DNA from: an uncultured bacterium
Lineage (GTDB): Bacteria; Bacteroidota; Ignavibacteria; Kapaibacteriales; UBA4661
Reading direction: 5' to 3'
NCBI GenBank assembly: GCA_937899715.1
Contig: CALCNX010000030.1
Location: forward strand, 1-64,000
Length of the DNA stretch: 64,000 nt
A program made the position numbers and the translations under genes. Positions 53,378-63,071 of this stretch are shown here, piece after piece. The notes beneath the pieces are model-generated. The model ran no database searches, was not told where the DNA came from, and worked only from the letters and a program-made list of their open reading frames with translations. Position 1 is the first letter of the stretch. Each line of letters begins with the position of its first letter.

Positions 53378-55066
53378 ATGCCCAACGTTTATCCCTTCAA
53401 CCAACCCGCACCCACGCTGGGAAACCAATACCTCGAAGACCGCGTACTACGGTCATACCTCAAGCGAGTGCTTCCGCCACTTATGTTGGCAGAAATTGAA
53501 CCGACACTACAAGAAATGGGTACACTGGCAGGCGGGGAATTGTTTCGCTTGCAGCAAGAATACCGCTTGCATGAGCCGCACCACACGCCATTTGATGCGT
53601 GGGGCAATCGAATTGACAATGTTGAAGTTTCACCATTTTGGAAGTATGCAGAACGCCTCGCGGCAGAAAAGGGCATCGTTGCTGCTTCCTACAATTCGCC
53701 TTACGGTGAATTTGCCCGCGTTCATCAATTTGCACTCGCGTACTTGTTTCACCCTTCCACCGATGTATTCACTTGCCCGCTTGCCATGACGGACGGCGCA
53801 GCACGTACACTTCTGCGCTCAGAAAACAAAACCCTTATTGACCGTGCTGTTCCGCACTTGACCAGTCGAAACGCTGATGAATTCTGGACAAGCGGGCAAT
53901 GGATGACCGAATCCACGGGTGGTTCGGATGTAGGATTGACGGAAACTATCGCAGAACAAGATGAAAACGGTGCATGGCGGCTTTACGGACGGAAGTGGTT
54001 TACGTCTGCCGTAACTGCGCAAATGGCTCTCACGCTCGCCCGTCCGACGGGCAATTCCGCAGGCGGTGATGGACTGGCGCTTTTTTATGTGGAATTGCGC
54101 AATGACGCGGGGCAGTTGCAGAATATTACGGTACAGCGCCTCAAAGAAAAACTCGGCACGAAAAAACTCCCAACCGCAGAACTTATCTTGGATGGCACTC
54201 CGGCTCACCTCGTCTATGACACCCACAATGGCGTGCGCAATATTGTTCCCATGCTCCATATCACGCGCACGTGGAACAGCATTTGCGCTATAAGTTTCAT
54301 GCGACGCGGCATTGCTCTTGCACGAGATTACGCTGGCAAGCGCACGGCTTTTGGTAGCACACTCAACCAAAAACCGCTCCATGCCGATACGTTGGCGACG
54401 TTGCAAGCAGAGTTCGAGGCAGCATTCCATTTGGTCTTTTTTGCCGTCCGCCTTTTGGGAAAAGACGAAGCCGGAACGGCAACGGATGAAGAGCGCAAAT
54501 TGTTTCGCACCTTGAGTTCAATTGTAAAGCTCACCAGTGGCAAGCAAGGTGTCGGGATTGCCAGCGAAGTACTGGAATGTTTTGGCGGGGCAGGATATGT
54601 GGAAGATACAGGGCTGCCGACACTTCTCCGCGATTCACAAGTGCTCTCCATTTGGGAAGGAACAACGAATGTTCTTTCACTTGACACGCTGAAATCCATT
54701 GCAAGTGGTGGCGGACTTCAGCTTGTGTACGACCACATTCAGCGCTTGTGCGCCTCATTGCGTGATGAACGCTTGCAAGAGTGTGGACGCAAGTCAGAAA
54801 GCGCTGTGCAGAACGTGATACGTTTTCTGGAAGAACCTCGCTCACCTGAGTCTATCGCGCTGTTGGAAGCCTCAGCACGGCGCATCGCTATGACGCTTGG
54901 GCGAGCATTATCTTTGGCGCTTCTGGCTGAACACGCCGAGTGGTCGCTGCACGAAGAAAGCGATACCCGCGCACGGGCGGCGGTGTGCCGCTTCGGGGCT
55001 TCTCCAATAGATTTGATGCAGAACTTTGACCTCGATGAAACGTTTGCTTTGGCGAATGACGAGTAA
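53378..55066 (+). CDS. AidB-like acyl-CoA dehydrogenase
   Basis: The 562-residue flavoprotein is longer than normal acyl-CoA dehydrogenases (about 380) and resembles the AidB group. It has a long N-terminal segment, GQWMTESTGGSDVGLT (a typical AidB FAD-site motif), FAD-contact RTAFGSTL, and CFGGAGYVEDTGLPTLLRDSQ followed by IWEGTTNVLSLD. The natural substrate is unknown; AidB itself is tied to alkylation defence in E. coli. Confidence 0.85.
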   Translation: MPNVYPFNQPAPTLGNQYLEDRVLRSYLKRVLPPLMLAEIEPTLQEMGTLAGGELFRLQQEYRLHEPHHTPFDAWGNRIDNVEVSPFWKYAERLAAEKGIVAASYNSPYGEFARVHQFALAYLFHPSTDVFTCPLAMTDGAARTLLRSENKTLIDRAVPHLTSRNADEFWTSGQWMTESTGGSDVGLTETIAEQDENGAWRLYGRKWFTSAVTAQMALTLARPTGNSAGGDGLALFYVELRNDAGQLQNITVQRLKEKLGTKKLPTAELILDGTPAHLVYDTHNGVRNIVPMLHITRTWNSICAISFMRRGIALARDYAGKRTAFGSTLNQKPLHADTLATLQAEFEAAFHLVFFAVRLLGKDEAGTATDEERKLFRTLSSIVKLTSGKQGVGIASEVLECFGGAGYVEDTGLPTLLRDSQVLSIWEGTTNVLSLDTLKSIASGGGLQLVYDHIQRLCASLRDERLQECGRKSESAVQNVIRFLEEPRSPESIALLEASARRIAMTLGRALSLALLAEHAEWSLHEESDTRARAAVCRFGASPIDLMQNFDLDETFALANDE

Positions 55067-55153
55067 ATATGCTCGTTACAAGGTGCTACAATTCAATTTA
55101 GTGGGACGTTTCATTTTTATCACAACCCTCTATTTTTTGCAAGGAGAGCCGCT

Positions 55154-55918
55154 ATGCGGGAACTTTTTGGTATCATTCCGCTTATACTCTTGGGAGGCGT
55201 AGCGTGGCTGCTGTTCAATGGTGGCGGAATAAGCACAATCTCATCACTGGACTGGACAATTGGTTTGCTGACGCTTGTGTGGCTGATTGCCATTGTGACT
55301 GTACCGTGGAATATTTACTTTCAAGCCCGCACTATTGTTGCCGAAGCAGAAGAATCGAAAAAGCGCGGCATTACGGTGGACGACACGAAAATTGCATATA
55401 CCAAAGCGTGGGCAGACCGTGCTTTGCTCATCGCTATCGTGCTGCATTTGGCAACAGCAGTGGGGATGTATTTTCTTGCTTCGGCTGGGATTAGTTTTAT
55501 CGGTTATTTTGGTGCCGGAGCAGCATTGATACTCACGGTGGTACGCCCTGTGGTGCGTGGCTACGAGTACGTGCGCACACGACTGGCGAGTATTGGCGAA
55601 GAAATTGTGTATCCCCGCGAAGATATTCAAACCATGAAAGCGACGGTGGAGGAAATTAAAAACGCTGTGGAGCGCTTGGAGCAACGCCTAGACACCGACA
55701 ATGATTATTCGTGGGCTTCGGAGCAGGTGGCGGCACGGAATGAACAAGAACGCAAGCTCGAAGCACTCCGTCAGCGCACGGATGATTTAGCTGAAACAAA
55801 CAAACTCGACCATGAAAAAATCTCGCGCGACGCACAAAATGCAATGTCGCAAGCAATGGCAGACGCAGCAATTGTGAGCCACGTGCGGGAAATTATTCGT
55901 TTTTTCAAGGAATCGTGA
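55154..55918 (+). CDS. Four-helix membrane protein with C-terminal coiled coil
   Basis: The 254-residue protein has hydrophobic segments at about 4-22, 31-51, 91-112 and 115-135. A cytoplasmic-type coiled coil follows (ERLEQRLDTDNDYS, EQERKLEALRQRTDDLAE). I do not recognise a family. An AAGGAG Shine-Dalgarno precedes the ATG, unusual for this window. It is monocistronic and followed by a terminator. Confidence 0.6.
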   Translation: MRELFGIIPLILLGGVAWLLFNGGGISTISSLDWTIGLLTLVWLIAIVTVPWNIYFQARTIVAEAEESKKRGITVDDTKIAYTKAWADRALLIAIVLHLATAVGMYFLASAGISFIGYFGAGAALILTVVRPVVRGYEYVRTRLASIGEEIVYPREDIQTMKATVEEIKNAVERLEQRLDTDNDYSWASEQVAARNEQERKLEALRQRTDDLAETNKLDHEKISRDAQNAMSQAMADAAIVSHVREIIRFFKES

Positions 55919-55934
55919 TTGGGATTTAGCCACG

Positions 55935-55985
55935 AACAAAAAGAAGAACGCCTCAGCAGGTAACATCATTGCTGAGGCGTTGTTG
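55935..55985. terminator. Terminator between membrane protein and GH31 genes
   Basis: A perfect 12-bp stem (AACGCCTCAGCA at 55947-55958 with TGCTGAGGCGTT at 55970-55981) sits between convergent genes. The minus-strand side continues with CTTCTTTTTG, so it ends the glucosidase transcript well and the plus-strand one less clearly. Confidence 0.75.
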
Positions 55986-56009
55986 TATAATGACCAATTG
56001 CCGCGTTTA

Positions 56010-58544
56010 TCACCAACTCACATTAAACGCATCACCACTATTCCCGAACATCGCTGCTTTCACCCCTTTACCCGACGCGCCATTTCCTGCTTGCGCTCCA
56101 AGCGGGTCAAAACCCGAACTGCCTTTCAGAAGCGGCGTGGAGTCGTTTTGCAGTGCTATTTTTTTGCCTTGCACTGTCAGTTCTTTTGGGAGCGATTCAA
56201 AGCCATGCATCACCAGTCGTATTTGCTTGAATTTTGAGGCGCGGTTCCCTTCGGCTTTCGCAAAACGAAATGTTTTCGAGGCAGCATCAAACGTCATCGA
56301 ACGCTTGTAGTAATCACCTTTTTCGTGGGCGTAGGTCTCACCATCATCTTCATAATACACAAACTCCGAGCTTTGTTTCCCGGCGTAGAGATGCACCGTG
56401 AGAATATCCGTAGGCTGCTCTTTGGTAGATTGTACGACGGACTGCATGATGAGAATTTGCCCGCCTTTCACAAAAAGCGGTAAGCGCTCAAGTGGTGTTT
56501 CGACCACAATCGTTTGCTTGCCCGCATACTTGCTATCATTGTGAAAGTCGTACCACTCGCCTTCCGGCAGATAGACTTTGGCAAAGTCTTTATTGCTCAC
56601 CACAGGAGCAACCATCAGGCTTTGCCCGAACATATATTGCGCACTGAAAGTCGGGTCATAGATATTTGGGTCGAACGCATGATAAAGCGCCAGCGACCGC
56701 GCAACAGGCATTCCCGTTTGGCTTGCTTCATAGAACGCTGAATACAAGTACGGAAGCAGCTTGTAGCGCAATTCGATATAGTTTTTGCTAATTTCTTCCA
56801 CGTCCTCGCCAAACGACCACGGGTCTTGCTCCTTCGTGTACACCGCAGCATGAACACGGAAGAACGGCGTAAATGCGCCCACTGTTATCCATCGTGCAAA
56901 AAGTTCACGTGAACCATTGCCATTAAAACCGCCAATATCCACACCGGCAAAAGGAACACCCGCCAAACCGAGGTTAGAAACAAGTCGTGCACCCAGCATC
57001 AAATGGTCGTCCGAGGCAGTGTTATCTCCCGTCCAGACGGCGGAATAGCGCTGCACACCGGAATAAAATGCCCGTGTGAGATTGAAAGGACGCTTCCCGT
57101 TCAGATGCTTTTTTGAGCCTTCAAATGTTGCTTTTGCCATCTCCAGACCATAGACATTATGCCCTTTTTTGTGCGTGGCTTTGTGGCTGGTCGCTTCGTC
57201 GCTGTCGAAATCGAAGGCAACGAGGTCGGGAAAACGATTGCCCCATGTAGCGGGTTCGTTCATATCCGTCCAAAAGCCGTCAATGCCGTCTTCCACAAGC
57301 GGCTTCAGTTTCTCACCCCACCACAAGCGCGTTGCACCTTTGGTAAAGTCGGGGAAATGGCATGAACCGGGCCAGACATCGCTTGTATGGTATGTGCCGT
57401 CGGGGTACTTCAAGAAAACATCATTTTTTACACCATCGTCGTATGCCGCGTAACCTTTTTCCACTTTTATGCCCGGGTCGGTGATGACAACCGTTCGGAA
57501 GCCCATCGCATCCATATCCGCCAGCATCTTCTTGGGATTTGGGAAACGGTCAGGACTCCATGTGAAAACTTTGTAGGCATCCATGTAATGAATATCGAAC
57601 CAAAGCACATCCGCAGGAATCTTCTTTTCACGGAAGGTGCGGGCGACCGTCAGCGCCTCGGTATCGGGGAAATAGCTGTATCGGCATTGATGATAACCCA
57701 GTGACCACATTGGCGGCAGTTCCATACGCCCCGTCAGGCGAGTATAATCCTGCAAGACCTCGAACACACTGGGGCGATGAATGAGGTAATAATTCATTTC
57801 GCCGCCATCAACAGAGAAGGAAGAAAAACGCTGATTCGATGCGCCAAAGTTAAAATTTGATTTATAGCTGTTATCCAAAAACACACCATAGACAAGGTTT
57901 TTGCCTGATGAACCGCCATGCAAGCCCATGTAAAAGGGTGTAGTGCCATAGAGCGGGTCGCTGCCGGAGCCGTAACCGTAGGCATCGGTATTCCAGTTGG
58001 TGTAGCCGCTCCCGCGCTTGTCCAGATTACCCGTTTTTTCACCCAGCCCAATAAAGCGCTCATCGGGAAGCAATCGTTTGTAGGTCGTGATTTCATGCCC
58101 TATCCACGATGTCCCAAAAGCAGGTTCGTCTTCGTTCAAAAGGTCGCCATTTTTTGTGAGGAATTGAACACGCACAGGGTTTTTACGAATCACAAGCCGC
58201 ACGGCATCGGTTACAAGCGTGATGCTTTCTGCATTTTCACTTGTAGTAAACTTCCCACTCTGCGGTTCGGCAACGACGGCGAAAGAGTGGTTATCCCATG
58301 CTGCCACGTCGCCCGAAGCCTTTGCAATACGGATGCGCAGAATTGTTGGCGAATAGACCACAACGCGAAGGTGTGCTTGTGCTGTCTTGACAAGAAGCCC
58401 TTGGGCTTCGGCACTCCACGAGGTCATTGCGCCGAGAGATTCGGAAAGTGGTTGTGCGCTCATAGTTGCACCCAAAGAGACAAAAGAGAGAATGGCTATA
58501 CATACTGCCATCATGCGGCGTGAAGAGAAAAGATGTGCCTTCAT
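56010..58544 (-). CDS. Secreted GH31 alpha-glucosidase
   Basis: The 844-residue enzyme has a signal peptide (MMAVCIAILSFVSLGATMSAQ). The GH31 catalytic barrel includes LWFDIHYMDAYKVFTW, the nucleophile Asp427 in FWTDMNEP and the acid/base Asp507 in WTGDN, and beta-sandwich domains lie on both sides. Members cleave alpha-glucosides or alpha-xylosides. The start at 58544 is preferred to a TTG at 58565. It follows the glycan-synthesis genes on the same strand, but export to the periplasm points to catabolism or remodelling. Confidence 0.92.
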   Translation of the reverse strand: MKAHLFSSRRMMAVCIAILSFVSLGATMSAQPLSESLGAMTSWSAEAQGLLVKTAQAHLRVVVYSPTILRIRIAKASGDVAAWDNHSFAVVAEPQSGKFTTSENAESITLVTDAVRLVIRKNPVRVQFLTKNGDLLNEDEPAFGTSWIGHEITTYKRLLPDERFIGLGEKTGNLDKRGSGYTNWNTDAYGYGSGSDPLYGTTPFYMGLHGGSSGKNLVYGVFLDNSYKSNFNFGASNQRFSSFSVDGGEMNYYLIHRPSVFEVLQDYTRLTGRMELPPMWSLGYHQCRYSYFPDTEALTVARTFREKKIPADVLWFDIHYMDAYKVFTWSPDRFPNPKKMLADMDAMGFRTVVITDPGIKVEKGYAAYDDGVKNDVFLKYPDGTYHTSDVWPGSCHFPDFTKGATRLWWGEKLKPLVEDGIDGFWTDMNEPATWGNRFPDLVAFDFDSDEATSHKATHKKGHNVYGLEMAKATFEGSKKHLNGKRPFNLTRAFYSGVQRYSAVWTGDNTASDDHLMLGARLVSNLGLAGVPFAGVDIGGFNGNGSRELFARWITVGAFTPFFRVHAAVYTKEQDPWSFGEDVEEISKNYIELRYKLLPYLYSAFYEASQTGMPVARSLALYHAFDPNIYDPTFSAQYMFGQSLMVAPVVSNKDFAKVYLPEGEWYDFHNDSKYAGKQTIVVETPLERLPLFVKGGQILIMQSVVQSTKEQPTDILTVHLYAGKQSSEFVYYEDDGETYAHEKGDYYKRSMTFDAASKTFRFAKAEGNRASKFKQIRLVMHGFESLPKELTVQGKKIALQNDSTPLLKGSSGFDPLGAQAGNGASGKGVKAAMFGNSGDAFNVSW

Positions 58545-58595
58545 AGCGATTGCCCTCGTGAACAAAGGTGAACAAAAATGTGGTAAAATTTTCCG

Positions 58596-60305
58596 CTATT
58601 TCTTCTTGCCAAACATGGTCTTGATATTGTTCCGAAAGCGCTCCGTAACGGGCAAGAGAGCAATATTAACGTTTCCTGTGCGATTTGCCGACCAGATGGA
58701 ATCGAAGTGCAGCGAATCGCGGAGCCGCACCAGACGTGAGGCTTGTGTGTATTGGTCGTATTCGTACCACCACACATTGCCGTTGAGTGGTCGTTTCATC
58801 ACGCCCGTGAGGTTACCCGTCATCACAGTATCACGATCGCGGCTGAGGAAAAAGCGCGTCGTGTCGTTCGTAGGAGCTTCGCGGTTGACGTTGACGACCT
58901 GTCCTTCGTCAATCAGTGTTTTGCTGTCAAAGCGCATTTTGAGTTGTCCGCCAAAATCGTGACGATACGCAAAGACCACTTCATTGTTGAAATTCTCATT
59001 GGCATAAATCGGAACATTCCCAATGATGAATGCTCCCGCCGGAATCTGGGCGGCTTGGAGCTTGGCAAAACTATCGTTGATGACGGCTTCTTGCAAGTGG
59101 CGATTCGCGAGGTAATTTTGTGCTTGAATCATAAACGAAAAATAGGTCATTATGACCACTAATGCCGGAACAATAACACCGAAGCCATGTTGCAAGCGGG
59201 CAAAAGCAACACCAAGCAAAATAGAAAGGAGAATCCATGTAGAGCCTAAGAAGCGATTTTCAATGCCTTCGACGCGCATATTGAAGCCGGAAAACACCGA
59301 TAATGCCGAGCAGCCAAGGAGCGTTAGAACAATCATTAACAGAAACAATCTCTGTTCGTTTTTGGGCTTGTCGGAAACTATAAGCTCCGATGCAGTGCGG
59401 CGAAGAAGAAATACAAAAGCCACTACTGCCACAATAAGCAGCCACCAATCCCAGCGCAGAAGCAGCCCCGCGCCGTAATGTGTGAACGAAGATATAAGCA
59501 TTATAGGGGCATCTACACCAACACTAAAAAGCCAGCGTCCGAAAGAACGTGCCATATCACCAAGCGGACGGGCTGACAGACGGGAAAGTGAAAGACCATA
59601 AAGCGGAACAATCAATTTTTGGAAGAGTGCCAGCGTAACAATAATGATTGCCACAGGAGCGCCATATCGCAAGGTTTCGCGCCGCACGAACGATTCCGAC
59701 CATCGATGCTTTGTCAGCACGGGCAGCAAAGGCAGAAGTGCAGTGATAAGCAAAAGCGGTGCGCTGACTTCATAGATCAGAAGCCCGATAATGACGAGCA
59801 CGTATGTCAGTATAAGATTGAGTGTTTTCTTTCCTTTCAAATACTCTTGCAAATTCCATAGCGAAAGTGCCCAGAAGAGTGTGCTGGACGAACCGATAAT
59901 CATCACAATCGGTTCAAAAATAGTGGATGAGGCAATCGTCGGAATAATCCCTAGAATAATGAACCACAGTGCCGCCGATTCACCGCAATAATCCTTGACA
60001 ACGCGGCTTACGAGTACGATGGCTGCAATCCAGCACGCCGTATTGAGGAGAATATATGGAACGGGATTTGTTCCAAAAAGCGGAGGCGTGAGCGCAAAGA
60101 ACGTCGAACCCAGAGGTCGCATACCACCACCGCCCAACGTGTTCCAGAAGACAAACGTTTTCCATACGCTTTTGTCAAAGTGCGACTGAACAATCATCAT
60201 CAAATCGTCAATCATAAAACTCCCCCCGCCCACAATGTACGGCAAATACGCAATACATCCGAGAAGAAGAATAGTCAGAAAGAGTAGTTGGCGGCGATTA
60301 GGCAT
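58596..60305 (-). CDS. GT-C-like polytopic membrane protein
   Basis: The 569-residue protein has about ten or more membrane helices in the first 400 residues and a soluble C-terminal domain. An acidic pair after the first helix (GSFMIDDLMMI) is placed like the catalytic DD of GT-C glycosyltransferases using lipid-linked sugars, and the GGGGMRPLGSTFFALT segment resembles their first loop. The exact family is not clear. It lies in a glycan cluster with methyltransferases and GT2. Confidence 0.6.
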   Translation of the reverse strand: MPNRRQLLFLTILLLGCIAYLPYIVGGGSFMIDDLMMIVQSHFDKSVWKTFVFWNTLGGGGMRPLGSTFFALTPPLFGTNPVPYILLNTACWIAAIVLVSRVVKDYCGESAALWFIILGIIPTIASSTIFEPIVMIIGSSSTLFWALSLWNLQEYLKGKKTLNLILTYVLVIIGLLIYEVSAPLLLITALLPLLPVLTKHRWSESFVRRETLRYGAPVAIIIVTLALFQKLIVPLYGLSLSRLSARPLGDMARSFGRWLFSVGVDAPIMLISSFTHYGAGLLLRWDWWLLIVAVVAFVFLLRRTASELIVSDKPKNEQRLFLLMIVLTLLGCSALSVFSGFNMRVEGIENRFLGSTWILLSILLGVAFARLQHGFGVIVPALVVIMTYFSFMIQAQNYLANRHLQEAVINDSFAKLQAAQIPAGAFIIGNVPIYANENFNNEVVFAYRHDFGGQLKMRFDSKTLIDEGQVVNVNREAPTNDTTRFFLSRDRDTVMTGNLTGVMKRPLNGNVWWYEYDQYTQASRLVRLRDSLHFDSIWSANRTGNVNIALLPVTERFRNNIKTMFGKKK

Positions 60306-60347
60306 GGTATCGGTGATTGAGAGTTTTAAGAAATATAGGGCTTGGGA

Positions 60348-61154
60348 TTATGAAATCTTACGCAGAGCAATGCTACGCTGCATGGCAAAAAAATTCGGTG
60401 CAAGGCGCACACAGACTTTATCGAGCAATTCCACCAAGCGTACACCCCAAGCAGGAAGCGGCACAGAGATGGTTTTTGCCGTTACGCCACCGGAATTGAG
60501 GAAGAGAAAACATTCGCTGTATTCGTCCTGCTCAATACGAAAAAAAGGAACGTGAGTGTGAAATTTTGTATGGTCATTGAAGAGCAACTCACCGATGGCG
60601 TTGTTGCCCGACCACGGATTAGCAGGGTCGCTGAGGATGATATTCTCGTCAAAAACATTCACTTCAAACGAATAGCCTTCTTTGCGCATCAAGCGGAGAG
60701 CCAATCGGAGCAGAAACGATGCATTTGCTTCTTGCACGAGCAATACGCCGCCCGGCTTCAGAATTCGCCGCATCTCGCGGAAAAGCTGCATTGCGTTCGG
60801 CAGGTGATGAATCATGTTCATACAAACCACAAAATCAAACTCTTCATCCCGAAAAGGTGTTTTCATAGCATCCACCATTTTCACGTCCAGCCACGGGCTT
60901 TCGGCATAGTCAGTGAGCAAAATAGACTTTGCACGGACAAACTCTTTCACAACCCCAATGCCGCATCCCACTTCGACTCCAGCGTGTTTTTCGGGGTCAA
61001 CATACCGATTCATCCACGAAAAGCGGTTACGCATAAGCGCCCAGAGATTACGCGGCTTCTCATCGTAAAAGATTCGCCGTGCGGTCAGCAGGTCGCCGTC
61101 GTCGCCCATACGATTTTCTGTCGGAGCAGGGAAGTAAGGTTTGCTAAGAAACAT
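60348..61154 (-). CDS. SAM-dependent methyltransferase
   Basis: The 268-residue protein has motif I GVEVGCGIGVVKEFV, the VVCMNMIHHLPNAMQLFREM segment and LKPGGVLLVQE, the normal class I layout. The C-terminal quarter is helical. The frame also opens at a TTG at 61211, but that would overlap the upstream gene, so the ATG at 61154 is used. It probably methylates a glycan or lipid intermediate. Confidence 0.78.
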   Translation of the reverse strand: MFLSKPYFPAPTENRMGDDGDLLTARRIFYDEKPRNLWALMRNRFSWMNRYVDPEKHAGVEVGCGIGVVKEFVRAKSILLTDYAESPWLDVKMVDAMKTPFRDEEFDFVVCMNMIHHLPNAMQLFREMRRILKPGGVLLVQEANASFLLRLALRLMRKEGYSFEVNVFDENIILSDPANPWSGNNAIGELLFNDHTKFHTHVPFFRIEQDEYSECFLFLNSGGVTAKTISVPLPAWGVRLVELLDKVCVRLAPNFFAMQRSIALRKIS

Positions 61155-61192
61155 GAAAATTGAAGAATATTCAGAAAATTTTGACCAAATAC

Positions 61193-61903
61193 TTAACCGT
61201 TGTATTGCCAAATGGCAATAACCGAGCGCCCTGCATTGTAACCGATAAGCGCATCCGTCACTTTTGAAACGGGCACAATCATACTATCCCAGAGTTTGAT
61301 TTGTTCGGGCTTTGGCTGCGATTGCTTTAGAAAAAGTTTATTTGCCGCCGAAGTGCATAATCCAAGCGAATCCAGATAAAATGCCTTGACGCGCTTGAGC
61401 TGCGGCGGTGCTGCCGCCAGAAGCGTTGGGCGCGTATAGCGGCGATAATGCCCGATAGCGGCATCAAAAGGGCTAAAAAGCCACTGATATGCGGGTGAAA
61501 GGACGATAACGTGTCCGCCGGGCTTTAGATAGCGCATTGCTTCTTCAAGTTGTGCGCGGTCGTGTTCAATATGCTCCAAGACATCAATGTAAATTGCTAC
61601 ATCGTACTTGTGTTCTTCGGGCAAATCGCCCAGAAAACCTACGTGGACACGGCAACAAGCAGGTAAAGCCTGAGCCGCAATCTTTTCGCTAACGTGCTTT
61701 GCCAGTTCGCCGTCCGGCTCCAGACAGAGCCATTCTTCTTGTGTACCGTCGCAGAGCGAGGATGTTGTGCCGCCAAGCCCAGCGCCGACTTCCACAACGC
61801 GACCTTTCAGATACGGCTTCAGGAATGATGCGTAGTAACGCTTCCAGTTGACTGCTTTTTCAAAGAGTTCGAGTTCGTTGCCGATGTACGTTGCGTCGTT
61901 CAT
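61193..61903 (-). CDS. SAM-dependent methyltransferase
   Basis: The 236-residue protein has motif I VVEVGAGLGGTTSSL, EWLCLEPDGELA (post-I acidic end), YIDVLEHIEHDRAQL and LKPGGHVIVLSPAYQ. HYRRYTRP in the C-terminal half is common in methyltransferases encoded beside GT2 enzymes. It lies 63 bp after the GT2 stop in transcription order and 38 bp before the other methyltransferase. Confidence 0.82.
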   Translation of the reverse strand: MNDATYIGNELELFEKAVNWKRYYASFLKPYLKGRVVEVGAGLGGTTSSLCDGTQEEWLCLEPDGELAKHVSEKIAAQALPACCRVHVGFLGDLPEEHKYDVAIYIDVLEHIEHDRAQLEEAMRYLKPGGHVIVLSPAYQWLFSPFDAAIGHYRRYTRPTLLAAAPPQLKRVKAFYLDSLGLCTSAANKLFLKQSQPKPEQIKLWDSMIVPVSKVTDALIGYNAGRSVIAIWQYNG

Positions 61904-61966
61904 TAGTGAATTTGAAAAATGGGTGTTTGGGAAATTCGTAGTAACAGGAAGTAAAGAAAGTGGAAA

Positions 61967-62944
61967 TCACATGATATTTTCTACATCTGCCACATAGTCG
62001 TTATAGTGCAGACGCGGCACAAAAGGCTGCTGCGAACGATTATTCAGTACCAAAAAAACAAGCAACACCGACATCAATAGCGCTTCAATAAAGATTGCAA
62101 CCAAATTGCCGATAGAGCTTGTCGCCCAGCCCGGAATGGCAACATCACTAAAAAATCGTATGCCCAGCACAGCAGCTATGCCCGCAATAGAAAACAAAAT
62201 AAAAATAAGCGAAACCACCAAGAGCCTCGCCGCCGCGACCTCGGAGTGAACAGCGATACCACTCAAGCCGTGCAGCAAAAGCGATACAAAATTCATCTTG
62301 GATTCTCCCGCGAGGCGTACACCACGCACGGTCGGCACGGCAGCAAGCGGTAGGCGTGCTTTCATAATGCCCGCAGCCACGTGTATCCACACCTCCGAGA
62401 CCGATGAGACGCGCTTCAGAAGTGCGGGCGGAATAATGCTAAAATTGCCGAAGGAAATTGGAGCACCTGTCAGCACGTGATAGACACGCTTATAGAGCGC
62501 ATAAAAGAATCGAAACATCAGGCTTTCGGAACGTTTCGCACGTTGAGCAAAGATAATTTTGCCCGGATTGGTAGCAGAAGCGCGAATGAGCGTGAGTACA
62601 TCGTTCGGTTTGTCCTCGCCATCTGAATCCATGACGATTGCCGATTCGTGTGGAAGATGCTCGGCTGCGTAGCAAAGACCAATAGCAATGGCGCGTTGAT
62701 GCCCGAAATTGCGGGTGAGATGAATAATGCGGGCGGACGAAATACTTTTCAATTCCTGGAATGTACTGGCTTGGAATGTCTCTTCGATAGTCGAACCGTC
62801 ATTGACGGCAATAACGTTAATGCTCAATTTTTCCTTCGACTCAGCAATAGCCGCATCAATCTTTTCGACGAGCAAGGTAAAAGACTGCCAGTCGTTAAAG
62901 ACAGGCATGATAATGCTGACGGTGTGAGATTGTGTGCTGTTCAT
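61967..62944 (-). CDS. Family 2 glycosyltransferase, polyprenyl-phosphate type
   Basis: The 325-residue protein has the GT-A start SIIMPVFNDWQSF, NVIAVNDGS, and the metal/sugar motif IVMDSDGEDKP. Two C-terminal membrane helices follow, as in DPM1/GtrB-like enzymes that make polyprenyl-phosphate sugars. Such a donor would suit the GT-C-like protein two genes downstream. An upstream TTG at 62998 was rejected. Confidence 0.85.
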   Translation of the reverse strand: MNSTQSHTVSIIMPVFNDWQSFTLLVEKIDAAIAESKEKLSINVIAVNDGSTIEETFQASTFQELKSISSARIIHLTRNFGHQRAIAIGLCYAAEHLPHESAIVMDSDGEDKPNDVLTLIRASATNPGKIIFAQRAKRSESLMFRFFYALYKRVYHVLTGAPISFGNFSIIPPALLKRVSSVSEVWIHVAAGIMKARLPLAAVPTVRGVRLAGESKMNFVSLLLHGLSGIAVHSEVAAARLLVVSLIFILFSIAGIAAVLGIRFFSDVAIPGWATSSIGNLVAIFIEALLMSVLLVFLVLNNRSQQPFVPRLHYNDYVADVENIM

Positions 62945-63071
62945 TGAGTGCGAAAGTGAAGACAATGTTGAATGCAAAAAACTGAGCCATAAAAACAATG
63001 CCTACAAAAATACAATCTTCAGACAAACTGCACACGATGAATTTTCCCCTTCTACGTCGTTTGATACGTTT

